Positions 19,520 through 43,354 of a stretch of 64,000 bases of DNA are shown one piece after another. The position numbers were made by a program, and so were the translations under genes. The stretch covers positions 11,380,967 to 11,444,966 of the forward strand of contig NC_051091.1 of the NCBI RefSeq assembly GCF_901709675.1. The letters are read 5' to 3'. The notes under the pieces were generated by a model that was not told the DNA's origin, did not search any database, and saw only the letters and a list, made by a program, of their open reading frames with translations. Numbering within the stretch: the stretch's first letter is position 1; each line of letters opens with the position of its first letter. This DNA is from Syngnathus acus (lineage: Eukaryota > Chordata > Actinopteri > Syngnathiformes > Syngnathidae).

Positions 19520-22125
19520 CCATAGAGGAAGAGCTGTCCATTAAATTTGCCCCTGAACATTTGCATGAACTACATGAGAGAAAAATGTGGATCTTGTGAC
19601 ACGAAGTGCCGAAAACTCATCTCGAGCACCTCCACAAATCTGTCAGCAGTCTTGTGAACGTTTTTGACAAAATCCGTATTACTGGGCTGGCAAAGAAAAC
19701 GTGACAAAGAGTGATGGTCGGGAAACTGTTTGCCGTCTGGAGGAATTGGAAGGCATTGGGTTCACAGTCTTTTAAAAAATGCATCAAGGAGGAACTCACG
19801 GAATGACAGAGTCATGACCGGTGCCATCCCAAGCTTCAAATGTGCTGCTCAATAATGAAAACAAGTCCTGCTAGAAAAAAAAGCCCGATTTCCTAAAATT
19901 GTGTTAGACAGTTTTAGCTCAACCTAAAAGTGGTAAAAATAAAACTGATTTTAGTTTTATAATACAGTGGTTAGCATCTATTTGTGGCGAGTAAGAATTG
20001 AAAATGTCACTTGAACTTTAATGATGAGGATTTTTTTCAAAGGGGAAACTGTTTAGAAATTAGAACTAATTAGCAACTTATGCACATACAATGACTTGTT
20101 CCATCAACAACTCAGTCTGAATTTAGCTCCTTCCCAACATACAAAGCTTGTCTCGAAGTTGAGAATCATCACTTCAATACTACTTTCGTATTTAGACAAG
20201 GTTTAAGTTGTGGATTTTCCAGTAAATAGCTGTTGATAAAAAAGTGAGTCGATGAATTTAATTTCCGATCTGTGTATTTCGATGACCTTGCACTGACGCG
20301 ATATTCCATGTGCTTATTTATTTCTTTTTTTAACCTACATTGTGTCACTTACACCATGCAATGTAAATCCCACCATTGTGAGTGTGTGCTTTTGCCCAGT
20401 GGGCACAGGGACAATTTGTTAGTGGCAGTGATTGTTATTTTTCACGCCTCTTGAGAAACTCAGAAACAGATTGTGTTGTTTTTTTCTTTCCATGCTTACG
20501 CTCACACGTGGATGTTAGCCGAGAAGCCTTCTGCTTGAAAGAGCGTTCCTCTCCTCTGCCTTCTGCTCATCCAAATCACAAATAACACCACGACAACTTT
20601 CTTAGGCATGGCACAGACTTTTGAACCCCAGATGGAGACAACGCCACAGTTGTGTTTGCACGTGTGAGAGAAATAGCTGGAATGCAATCATCCATTATTT
20701 GGAGGCAGTCACATGTTGGGGGTCACCACTATTTGTAAAGCAAGACAACGGTTCAGCTGAGCCTACTTTTCTTAAAATGTTGGGAGGTGTTTGACCTTGA
20801 AGCTCTCACTGTATCACTGTTGTTGTTCACGTAACCAAATTAAGAGCTTTTTGCTAGCGCGAGCGTTCTGACTCACTTCACCAAACTACCAAACACATCC
20901 TTAATAGCTCGTTTCGACCTGATATCGCTTGTTTATGAGTAAATGGAACTAAGGGAGGCCCCGAAGTTGATTAATAACCCACAATCACCATAAAAAATAA
21001 ACACCGCCTTCCCACATTTACTACAAGATTAATTATGTATTAATTCAACTGTACACAAATATAACCGCTGGATTAAGTCAATGTTAAGATGTGCCGATTT
21101 AATAACTCTTCTTACACCCTATTCGTGTTAAATTCTATTTTTTCTTGTTTCCCCCCTAAGCCTGATCAAATAAGGCTTGTTATCAGCAGCTACTGGGCTA
21201 ATGAACAAGAAAGCAAACAGCGGCACAGATGTTTCGAGAAAGTTTGACGCAGCGACGTCGCTCAAGTTCAACCTGTCGTTGCCGCGCAGCTCTTCTTGAC
21301 TTGCGTGGGTTGACAACAGATGCTTGCCAGCCATGTGACTGTCTGGAGAGCATGCTGCATCAGAAAGGTAAATTAAATACGGGCTGTGACAACCACGTGT
21401 GTCCAATTACAGTTTTATTTTTGGGGGGGGCGGCATTTCACAATGTTTATAAACATCTGTTACTCGATAATTTAAATCTCGAGTTGGAAGTTTGCGAACA
21501 GAGTGGAAGTAGTTTACAAAATGCTGGAAGAACACACGTAGACAGATAATACTATATTCTTTTGGCTCGATGAAAAATAACTAATATTACGGCAACTTAC
21601 TGGCAGTAGAGGTCTATTCTTCTTGATTTGTGTCTGCCTCCCACTTGGCCAAGGCGGGCATACCAGGAATTGCAGCACACTGAAATGGATTGCAGCATTT
21701 CATCTTGATTTTTTTTCCTCAATAAAAACCACAAACACTGATTTAGATTTTTTTTTTGGGCTAGAATGAATTAATGGCATTTCTATACATTTCAATGGGG
21801 AAAGATGATTTGAGTTTTGAGTGATGAGCAAGACGTCCTCCGCGCACACCAAGTGGGTTACGGGTTAAAATATTCACGCGTGTGTGCGCCTGCATTTTAG
21901 CATGCAGACCGTGCGCGCCGTGTATGTATTTGTACGTGACGCTGTCTCTCAGCCTGACAGGTATATTGTTGAGTTAGAGAGCCACACACATACACATACA
22001 CACACAATCTTGCCACGGCAACGCGTCCTTGCCCGCTCAACCCCGTCTGACAGTGAGCCGCCACATGCATGGCCTGCACCTCATGCATATGGAGGAGAGG
22101 GCAGGAAGAAGGGGAAAAACAACCA

Positions 22126-22127
<2 letters not shown>

Positions 22128-22158
<31 letters not shown>
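22128..22158. repeat. (TG)n microsatellite
   Basis: About fifteen uninterrupted TG units. A related CA-rich stretch lies at about 21983-22008 on the same strand. Confidence 0.95.
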
Positions 22159-22159
<1 letters not shown>

Positions 22160-25100
22160 CTGCACTGTCTATGATAAAAATCACCCATCACAGCCTACTA
22201 CTTAAATATTTGTCAGTGTAACAGCACTATCCAAAGGAATATTAGGAGGCCTATGGGGACAAAATTGGATTTTTGCCAAGAAAGAAGCACACAGACTGGA
22301 GGATAAATAATAAAATATTATCATTACCATAAATATGATCAAACATGCTGGGTAGTCAACAAGTAATACCAGTTATGTGCTAGGTTCTGAAAGAAATGCT
22401 GGAATTCCGTTGTTTGCCTTTAATCAGATTATATTTACTGGAAGAAAAAAAAAAAAATCAACTTGTTTTCCCACCACTTTATTGTTGTAACATGAAAACA
22501 TTCACCCCCAAAAAAAACATTAAAATAAAAAAATATGCTTGTTCTCGATTTTTCTGACTGTAAAATAACTGAGCCCACCCGACAAAATGATTCTAAAATT
22601 ATAAAAGGTACAAAAGGAGCAGAAAACCTATCAAGAGACGCATGCAATCAATCAGTTGATGTCACTGACAGTATGTTGGGGAGTCAGATGAGTCACTTCC
22701 TCATCTTTTCAAACAAAAGTCAGATCTGGCGGAAAGGAATGCAGATTCTGCGGGCAATCATTTGCAGCGACTCTCACAAGGTCACAGCCGGAGAACACTC
22801 GTCAAAATATTAAAAGAGTATTACCGTGACCTGAAAGAAGGAGGAAGTGATAGGAGGTGCAGAGGGTTGGCAGATGTGTTTTTTTTTTTTTTCTCTCCAC
22901 CAGGGAAGGGAGCATTTTCTCACGATTTCAAGGATGTGCGTTGCGTGCCGGCGGAATGAAAGTTGCCGCGGACAAAAAAGGTCGAGGTACAGCATGTTTA
23001 ATTCTCTGCAGAGAGGCAAAGGTCTCCAATCAAAATTCCACTCAAGTCCAAACGAGGGTTGTAATGAGGAAGGGAAAGAGAAGGAGGCGTGATCGTCGGA
23101 AGACCAATCAAGGCAAAATACAGCCAGGTGGAAAATAATGATTTTCATAGGTGAAAGGGCGCGATGACAAGTCGCACACTGATCTGTCCCGTGAAGCTGG
23201 TTTTTCATTTAAAAAAAATAAAAAAATGCACACCTATTTTTGTGTTCCGCCCGAAGAAACATGATTTACACATCTCGTCAACAAAGTCACACATGTCAAA
23301 ATATGAAGCAGAAGCACATCAACGAGACAGAAATAGAACTCAGTCATTGAGAGATGAATATTTGTGCGGGTCATAGACTTTCTTTTCGTGCCTTTGAGGG
23401 ACATCAATGAGACGTTAGATCACAATTATTATTATTTTGCCTTCAGGAAAAGGAGCTGAAAAATAGAACTTTCTCCAAATATGGCTGGCTGGCGGTGTGT
23501 TGGAGAATTCACAGAGCCATGATATTTTGGTGCTAAGACTGCAAGTGTGTGTGTTGCAATATGTCAGTATCAATGGACGGCAACAAAATAACCCAAAATG
23601 GGTCTCTAATGACTCACAAAGCATTTCAGTGTCAGACTCCTGGGCTGTCCTAATCCTGTCCTTAATGGACAATCTACGGCACGTCGCAGCATGCGGCCAT
23701 TTTTGTGTGCGTGTTTTGGCTCCCATTAAAAAGCAATATGCTTCCAGCGAGCGACGGTGACCTGCCCAGTGGGTATTGTCTGTTGCCGGTTAGCCATATT
23801 TGTGTTGGCGCGTGTGTGTGTTTGTACAAAAGCTGCTGACAGGTAATCGGCATCACAACACGGTGCAATCGCAAGGTCACGCACTCACAGCGTGAACAGC
23901 TTCATTTATAAGTGCTGATTGTGGTGGGGAAAGGCTAAACCTCCAGGGCAAAAAAAAAAAAAAAAAGGGCTAACACGTGCCGACAACTTGCCATCAAACA
24001 GTCAGGATACAAACTTTTTTTTTTTTTTTAGAGGTTTGGGGGCATGATTTCATTGCTATTATGCTATTCCGGTCAAATTTGGGACTTTGAAATAAACTAA
24101 TTGCGCCGCGCTATGTAGACATGACATCAACGTCGGCTTACGTAATTATCCTTTTTGCTGTATTATTCTACTCAAGACGGCATGGGAACAGGAGTTCGGG
24201 AGATTCAGTCTGCCAGATCATCAGGCGAGTTGTTTGAAAAGTGTAGTTAACTTTATTACACAAAACTTTGTGACTTTTTAATGTTACACTTGACATATAC
24301 TTTATATTTTTTTTAAAAACTAAATACTAATGTGGTCAGAGGTGGCCGGTCTTCAGCTCCATGCACCTCTTCCAACTTGTCAGCGGGGAAATGAGTGACA
24401 CTTCCTCCAGATATTTTTAGACAAGGATTAATTTCATTGGGTGAGATAAGACGGCGGTAGTAGGACGGATAAATAAGTAAATAGGCCATGGTGCGAAAAA
24501 CAGGAGGCGGCGGCAGTGTCGGGCTAGTTTGGCCCCGGGCACATCCATTGATGCGGCGGAGATGGAGACGCCTTTCATCGTTCCCTCTGAACATTCCACA
24601 ACTGTCAGTTGGCGACTCCAAGTGGGGGTGACTATCTTAACTCAGATGTATCTTTCTTAAAAAAACAAAAAAATCCATATTGGTCAGGCCCTGCCTACTC
24701 ATTGCAAAATACCAGGTCGCTGTGTGAAAGCCATTGCTGGGTTCTGTGTAAATTGCTGATACATTTGACACAGCAACTTTGCTGGATCCACTACTACTCA
24801 ATCTGCAATAATGACGTTAAACAAAACCGGGCATTATAATCCTTATCTATTCAATAATGCAGCTGTTGCCTTGTTATCTATTGTCCAACCTGATAAAGAA
24901 GACAATTGACATTTTTCTTCGACAGCAGCCAAACGAGTAAACATCCTGAGCTGATCAATACAAAAATGCAAAGTTGTTGCAAAGTGGGGAGAAAAAAAAC
25001 AGTCCACTAAAACTATATCAAGATGCCAGGTAGCATTTCGCCAACAGTATATAAATTCCTGCATATCCCCGTGGCATCTTTATGTCACACTACGAGAAAA

Positions 25101-25613
25101 GCTTACACTTCGCGAAAAAGCAGAGTCAAAAATTATGCTGCATTGGCAAATTCAAAGTTTCCTTCCTCAGCTGAAGATACATTATAAAAAATAAATAATA
25201 TATATTTTTTAAAAAGTCTACCAAAAAGCTTCTATAAAGAAAACTACATAATAACCAGTTAGTCAGTTCTGGACGAGACTTGTTGGTGCATTCCCAAGTA
25301 TTCTAACTCATTCCAAAAGCGCCATTGTTACTAGCCGCGGTGGGAATGACAAAATGATTGTAAAGACAAGACACGCCGTCAAGACTCTCACCAAGGCTGA
25401 AACATGAGCACCATTAGGACACAATTACGACGCGTTAGCGCGGCATGGATGTCTCAATTACAGCCGCGCTGCTCTATATATATATATATTTTTTTTTTTT
25501 ACACTCACATCAACTTTAATGATGTCAGGTATCGTCGTGACACACACCCTATTAATTGCTGACGCTGTCATTTATCCCTTTGCTCATTAAACAGACAATT
25601 TATAGCAGCACAG

Positions 25614-25627
25614 GTTACCGTAGTAAC
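25614..25627. promoter_or_regulatory. RFX X-box-like palindrome
   Basis: GTTACCGTAGTAAC fits the X-box consensus GTNRCC-N(0-3)-RGYAAC bound by RFX factors, with a 2-base spacer. It ends a non-repetitive block (about 25500-25630) containing homeodomain-type ATTA cores. Motif match only. Confidence 0.4.
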
Positions 25628-27076
25628 AGGATTTTCTAAATCAATTTGTCCTTAGAAATGGTGTGTGTATTCTTTCAATAAGAAGAGATTAACATGGTCT
25701 TGATATATGGGCAACATTAGGCGGGAGCCTAGCAGATGGCCAATACAGTGCACCATTATGACAATTACAGACAGAGTACTTTTTCACGCTGTGTTTTCTT
25801 GCTTACGGATCCATTCTTTTAACGCGCCAAGTTGCCACCATTTTAATCGCTCCTCCTCATAGTGATGGATATATCGTTCTCGCTTAAAGTGTCACCATTT
25901 GTTTCCCATTTTATAATGGAGTGCTTAAGCAGTGCACATACTTGGTGGTTTCAGGAGTTACATTTATTTTGGTTTACTTTTATCCATTTAATTTACAAAA
26001 CAATTTGTTATACTTGGTGACAGTGGGATAAATTAAAATAAAAAATACAAAATAAAACCACACGCATTTCATACTGTTTGATGTGGAATAACATCCAAAA
26101 ATAAATCATGACATTTATATTGTAAGTCCTCTCAGGTCTTAAAAGTTATCATTATACTTTTTTTTTTTTTTAAATCTATTAGTGGTTCATTCATTCATAT
26201 ATTCTGCACCGCAATAAATGTTAAACAATAACAGTGGCTAAGAACCAACATTACTTTAATGGAGCAATTCAATTCATTTCAATTCTATTTACATAATTTT
26301 AATTTATCTAAAAAATTATATATTATCTTGTTTTATAACATAAATTGACTCTTGATCAAGGTTTCCAAAAAAAAGAAAGACTTTGGGAAACTTAAATGAA
26401 TGTATGACAATCTAGACAAGAAGATCTCGCATAATGCTAAGTCTGCAAACCGTAGCACTTTTTTGAAATAGCATTCGATATATATCGCTGAGCAAAAAGC
26501 CCATAAATGTGGCGATTAAGAAAACCTCGACAAACAAGTCGAAGCAGCAAAAACTGAACTAACATAACTAGTACCATTTGGAGCACACATTTAGCATTGA
26601 CAGATGCAACACAAGTGTGACATTCAAACACACATAGCATACGACTGCTAGATTGCACTTACTAAACTTTGAGCTAAATGCAGTATTCTTGCAGTTTAAC
26701 ACAAATACGTTTTCATTTTTGTCACACATCATAACATGACATCTTAGTTTACCAACACCATGCAGTACTTTCCTAACTAGCGATGCTGGAGCAACAACGT
26801 TTTAACTAGCGATGGTAAATAAAAATGACGTTACCTTGAAGCTGAGCAATGCGGTTGATTGCGGTCTTTGAATATTTGGGCTGCAAGTCAAATTGAAGAC
26901 ACATTTGTTAATATTCTAAAAGATATGCTAGAAGCTCATTTCAAACTTGGGCCTGTATTACTAGGTAGCCTTACCTAGCTCGGTGTGAAAACGATGCCAA
27001 ACATCACTGCGTGACACCTGACGACAAGTAGCCAATTAACGGGAAAAACCTCGCTGACTGCGATGTCAACCTTCTA

Positions 27077-27090
27077 CCAACAGAGGGCGC
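27077..27090 (+). promoter_or_regulatory. CTCF-like site
   Basis: CCAACAGAGGGCGC agrees with the CTCF core CCANNAGRKGGCGC. It lies in the gene-poor interval about 1.4 kb before the shmt2 3' end. Confidence 0.4.
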
Positions 27091-27117
27091 TAACAAACCG
27101 TGAAAAAGTTTGTTTAT

Positions 27118-27140
27118 TGTTTGTTTGTTTGTTTGTTTTT
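27118..27140. repeat. (TTGT)n microsatellite
   Basis: Five to six TTGT units followed by a T run. Confidence 0.9.
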
Positions 27141-27293
27141 AGACTGAAAATTTCAAATATGCTCGATTTATGTGACCTGAAAATGTCTGTGTGGATGTCA
27201 TATATGTTATCAACTTGTGATCAACTTGGTCAACCAGCCCTTTTTTCCCCAGCCCTAATTTCAATCTTTGATTTTTAAATTAAGCAATAAAAC

Positions 27294-27335
27294 AATATAT
27301 ATATATATTATATATAGTACATATATACTGTATAT
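27294..27335. repeat. AT-rich microsatellite
   Basis: Alternating AT/TA units interrupted by a few single bases. Confidence 0.85.
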
Positions 27336-27780
27336 GTGTGAGATCTCAACATAATTATGATTTCCGCAGATGGTAGCTTCGCACCATTGGCTCCTCAGCC
27401 AAGCACACACACCAAATGTCTGAACCTGCGGCAATATTCAAATATTCAAATATTTATCCACCTGACAAAGTTTTTAATAAAGTAGATGAACTCGATTTTT
27501 ATTTAGAAAAATAAATGGGACAAGACTGTCACTTTGAGTTGATTTTATTAAGACTGTCAATGTTCAATCAAACTATTTATTAATTAAAAAACATGGGAGA
27601 CATAAAATGGATGTTTTGGCAACATGTACTCTTTCAAGAGATGCTGTGCAAAGGAAGAAAAGAGACGCAAATTTATCACTGATGCAGTGATTATAGCTGT
27701 CTGTGAACCCAATATATTTTGTGAAAAACAATATTTAGTTGAAATGTATTAGCTATACAAAATGTTGTGCTTGTCAGTTT

Positions 27781-28015
27781 TTCTTCCCATTTATCTATTT
27801 TCAATGGTGCTTGTCCCCGGTCGTGGGTTAGCTGGAGCCTATCCCTGTTGAAGAAAAAAAAAAAAAGCAGGGTAGACCCTGGATTGGTTGCCAGTGAATA
27901 GCAAGCCACATCGACAAACAACCATTCACTTGGAAGGACAATTTTGAGTCTTCATGCTTTTGGAATGTGGGAGTAGGCTGCAGAAAACCCATGCAACGGG
28001 AGAACTTACAAACTC
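27781..28015 (-). repeat. Diverged SINE copy with L2-like tail
   Basis: Scattered blocks match the SINE at 45739-46097 in the same orientation: GCTGGAGCCTATCCC, TTGCCAGTGAATAGC, ACAAACAACCATTCACTTGG, AGTCTTCATGC and GAAAACCCATGCAACGGGAG. Many substitutions, an inserted A run near 27855 and loss of the tRNA-like head indicate an older copy. Confidence 0.6.
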
Positions 28016-28384
28016 AACATAGCCGAGTTTTTAAATTTTGATGCAATGAAAAGGGGAGAATTCTTGTCTGGTGAATGATGTTTAAAATGGGGTTGGAAAC
28101 CATTGTTGTAAAATCTGCTGACAAAATTATCACAATTCATGCAACAGTGACAACTGTTTGTAGCAAAAATAGCAGAGATGACTTTCATGTAGTAACACAG
28201 CTTTCCCTTGGCTGGATAATGAGATGCAGGACGAAAGGATCGGATGATAGAAGAAAAACCTTGGCAAACCCCGTCTAAATGAGTGATGCTGCGTTAGTTG
28301 CTTCCCAACATTAAGACTAGCGAGTGTCTCTCAATGAACATCGGCAACAGTCTTTTAACCGTACAATAGAAAATAGGTTCTTCT

Positions 28385-28483
28385 CTTCTATAAAATCTGG
28401 CAAACTTTATTGTTAAATCTCAATACGAGGCTTCAATTTTTTTTAACTTTTTTTTTTTTTTTTTTTTTAACTTGTCGCTCTCT
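28385..28483 (-). other. shmt2: Short 3'UTR and polyadenylation signal of shmt2
   Basis: On the minus strand the stop codon is followed by an A-rich run (poly-T on the plus strand at about 28438-28468) and then AATAAA at 28411-28406. The cleavage site is inferred to lie shortly after. Confidence 0.55.
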
Positions 28484-39837
<11,354 letters not shown>

Positions 39838-39950
39838 TTTTCCAGTTTTCCAGAGAAGAAGCAGCTCGCCTGCAGCCACACCGCTGTCACACAATCCGTG
39901 AGAGGGCTGAGCAAGTTGTTGGCAACGGATAGTGACGCGACCATGAGCGT

Positions 39951-39976
39951 GCGAAAGGCATGCTGGGAAATGAAGT
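39951..39976 (-). promoter_or_regulatory. shmt2: ZNF143/THAP11-type site upstream of shmt2
   Basis: The minus strand contains ACTTCATTTCCCAGCATGCC followed by TTTCGC. It fits the long ZNF143 (Staf)/THAP11 consensus ACTAYRnnnCCCAGnrTGC well across its central CCCAGCATGC core. It lies about 115-140 bases upstream of the shmt2 start codon, a promoter position. These factors with HCF-1 control many housekeeping and mitochondrial genes. Regulation here is inferred. Confidence 0.6.
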
Positions 39977-40478
39977 CCTCCGGCCTTTAAACGTTACAAT
40001 ATTGGAGAAAATGTGATTCCACAAGAATAAAGTCTTTATTTTAGATCTTATAATTCCAGATGTATTTGGAATACACTTAAATTGCAGCTTTAGTGTCAAG
40101 AGTGAAGAATGCATACTAAATTTTAATGTCACAAATAAAAATCCCCGCTTCTGGAGATATAATAAATGGTCTCATGCCCTGCAGGTACGCGCATGAATAG
40201 CTTAAGCAGAGACGATTGATTACTTGTGCGCGTTCAAAATGGTTGAGTGCATTGTACTTTATTCCGTCAGCTCTTCCAATCTTTTATCCTCCATTCCCCG
40301 AAGAAATGCATTAATCATGGGGAAAAATATATATATTAAAGGGGACATACTATGTAAAGTTGAGTTTTTATTGTTTCTTATACAACTCTACAGAATGCCT
40401 GTCTACCCATCAAGCGTGAAATTAAACAAGTACAAAGAAATAAGGTGTATAAAGTCAAGAGCAACTTGAGAGCATACC

Positions 40479-40500
40479 TAATAATAATAATAATAATAAA
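40479..40500. repeat. (TAA)n microsatellite
   Basis: Seven TAA units in the interval between shmt2 and nxph4. Confidence 0.9.
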
Positions 40501-41454
40501 TTATATTTATAACACACTTTATATTCGGAGGAATCTCAAAGTACCTGTTCAATAATTACTGCAACTCATCTGTGGGATTGTCATTGGCAGAGTTTCATAA
40601 AGCAGATGCGTCATGCATTTGTTGAAATGAAGAAAGCGTGCAGTGCAAACATCTGAATAATCCATGCTGACACGAAAATAAACAAAAATGAGTCGGTGAT
40701 AATCAAAGAAACTAGATGGCAGACGGCTCCTTTTTGCGGCAGGTTTAATTAAATCATTGCTTAAATCTGGTTACTTTTGCTTTAAATTTAGCATGAGATT
40801 ATGCGGTGAACAGAAAAAAACTCACATACACCACTGTCTCGACAATCGAATCACGTCATGAACATAAAATGAGCGGAAACTACTTGGCTGTTTGACGCAA
40901 ACAAAACAAGTATATCACATTACTCAGCGTGGCCCAGCAATTTTTTCTTCATTTACAGCAGACACTGTGTGTAATTGAAATAGATATCAAATAAAACCAT
41001 CTCGCCTCTCCAAAGAAGTTAAAATCTATCATTTTCCAAATGCTTACGGCTTTCTTCTTCCAATTCCAGGAAAAAACAAACTTTCCTTCAATGTGTTTCA
41101 GAAAATTAAAAGGACATATCTTCACAGTAAGCTTGGCGCGCATAATCGTAATAAAACTTATTTCACAAAGCTGTCCTTGCCCAGATAAGTGGCATACATT
41201 CCACGGCTTGTAAATTGTGCTTGAGGGCTTTGAAAAAGAAAAATTCACTTTGCAACTAGCAGAGAGTTTAAAATATTTTAATGTACTTTTTTTTTGTTTT
41301 CATACAACATATTGTATGCATACCCAGCATAGCATTTCTCATACATACATAGAACGCTCTTATAACCGGAGGATAGAAATGTAGTTCGCGGGGGGATAAT
41401 TAACAGTCAGTCTATCAAAGGAAAAAATAAATTAAAATCACTACAGCAACCATA

Positions 41455-41775
41455 CGGTATCTCACAGCAGTGAGTACACCCCTCACATTTTTTTGTAAAT
41501 ATAAAATTCCAGATTGAAATATCAGTCAACAGTATGTGTGTGAAATAACAGCAAATTTAATAGGACATAATTTGGACATTTTCACTTAGAGGTGTACTCA
41601 CTTTTGTTACAAGCTGTTTAGACATTGATTTTGAGTTTATACACTCTTACACAAGATGTTCACTAACTACTTTACATTGTAGCTAAGTGTCATATCTTCA
41701 GTGTAATCCCGTGAAAAGATATAATACAATATATCTAAAAAATTTGAGGGCTGCACTCACTTTTGCGAGATACTG
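41455..41775. mobile_element. Tc1/mariner-type MITE
   Basis: The left end CGGTATCTCACAGCAGTGAG continues TACACCCCTCAC. The right end, read on the minus strand, is CAGTATCTCGCAAAAGTGAG. A second, internal inverted pair (GAGTACACC and GGTGTACTC) lies near 41592-41600. This is the well-known fish pattern of Tc1-like ends. A TA lies at the left flank (41453-41454), whereas the right flank is TT, so the duplication has decayed or the boundary is off by a base. About 320 bases, no coding capacity. Confidence 0.75.
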
Positions 41776-41972
41776 TTCTCACATGGTGATAGAGGTACAC
41801 AGGAGGGCGTACTGCTTTTCAAAAACTAATAACACGGAGAAACCATCATTTAAAAACAATAAGTGCGCTGAAGGTGAGATTGATATTTACAGAAATAACT
41901 GCAAAAAAAACTGAATTGACCAAAGTCCCGTGGGAAAATTGCTTTGCCATGGCAACTGTAACTTTAATGATA

Positions 41973-42377
41973 CAGTGGTACCTTGACTTATGAGTTCGTT
42001 CAATCTTATCTGTATGTCAAATCACATTTCCCCATTGAAATGAATTGAATCCGTTCCCGGTCCAAGACGAGCACTGCCTTGCAGGTTATGACCATAAACG
42101 CATAGTAACATAGGACCATAAAAGCATAGAACATAGAGAAATGAACCCTTTTCATCAAGTAAGCCAAAGGTCCAACACTCACTTTCGTATTCGTGCAATG
42201 TGTGGCTTCAGCTACAGTTGGCCATTTACCACACGGTAACTTCAGTGCGAAGTGCTTTTCATTTTGCATTTGTGTTTCATGGTTTATCCTGCTCAAAAAA
42301 ATGCCTCAAAGTGCACTGACATGCACACAACTCAATCAGTGGTAGATTACATAAGTTGGGGCATCAAGGTACCACTG
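41973..42377. mobile_element. TA-flanked MITE with CAGTGGTACCTTGA ends
   Basis: The left end is CAGTGGTACCTTGACTTATG and the right end on the minus strand is CAGTGGTACCTTGATG. Both sides carry TA (41971-41972 and 42378-42379). The interior has the CCATTGAAATGAATTGAATCC phrase found in this family. The right end lies only about 130 bases beyond the nxph4 stop codon, so the element probably lies in or next to the nxph4 3'UTR. Confidence 0.85.
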
Positions 42378-42505
42378 TACTCGATTTAAATCCACAATTC
42401 ACAGCAGTGAAGAGGCAAGAAAGTGTCCCCTTGCTCCATCCTTGGACTCAATATGACTATCATTCCCGTCAATGTCGTCATTACCGCCATCCGTCTCTGT
42501 GTGGC

Positions 42506-43354
<849 letters not shown>

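Larger units (their letters stand above)
14301..28384. other. Gene-poor interval between the 3' ends of fam210b and shmt2
   Basis: No recognisable exon in 14 kb on either strand. Open frames of 60-132 codons here (for example at 21229-21549 and 22810-23208) have no family resemblance. The interval contains a hAT element (18510-19519), microsatellites and decayed repeats. One of these, near 21764-21833, resembles the MITE at 41973. Several non-repetitive blocks look like regulatory DNA, for example 17400-17560 and 25500-25630. Confidence 0.55.

Noticed and set aside
22810-23208. 132-codon minus-strand frame
   Set aside because: No recognisable motif; it contains low-complexity runs (KKKK, SFPSS) from local homopolymers.
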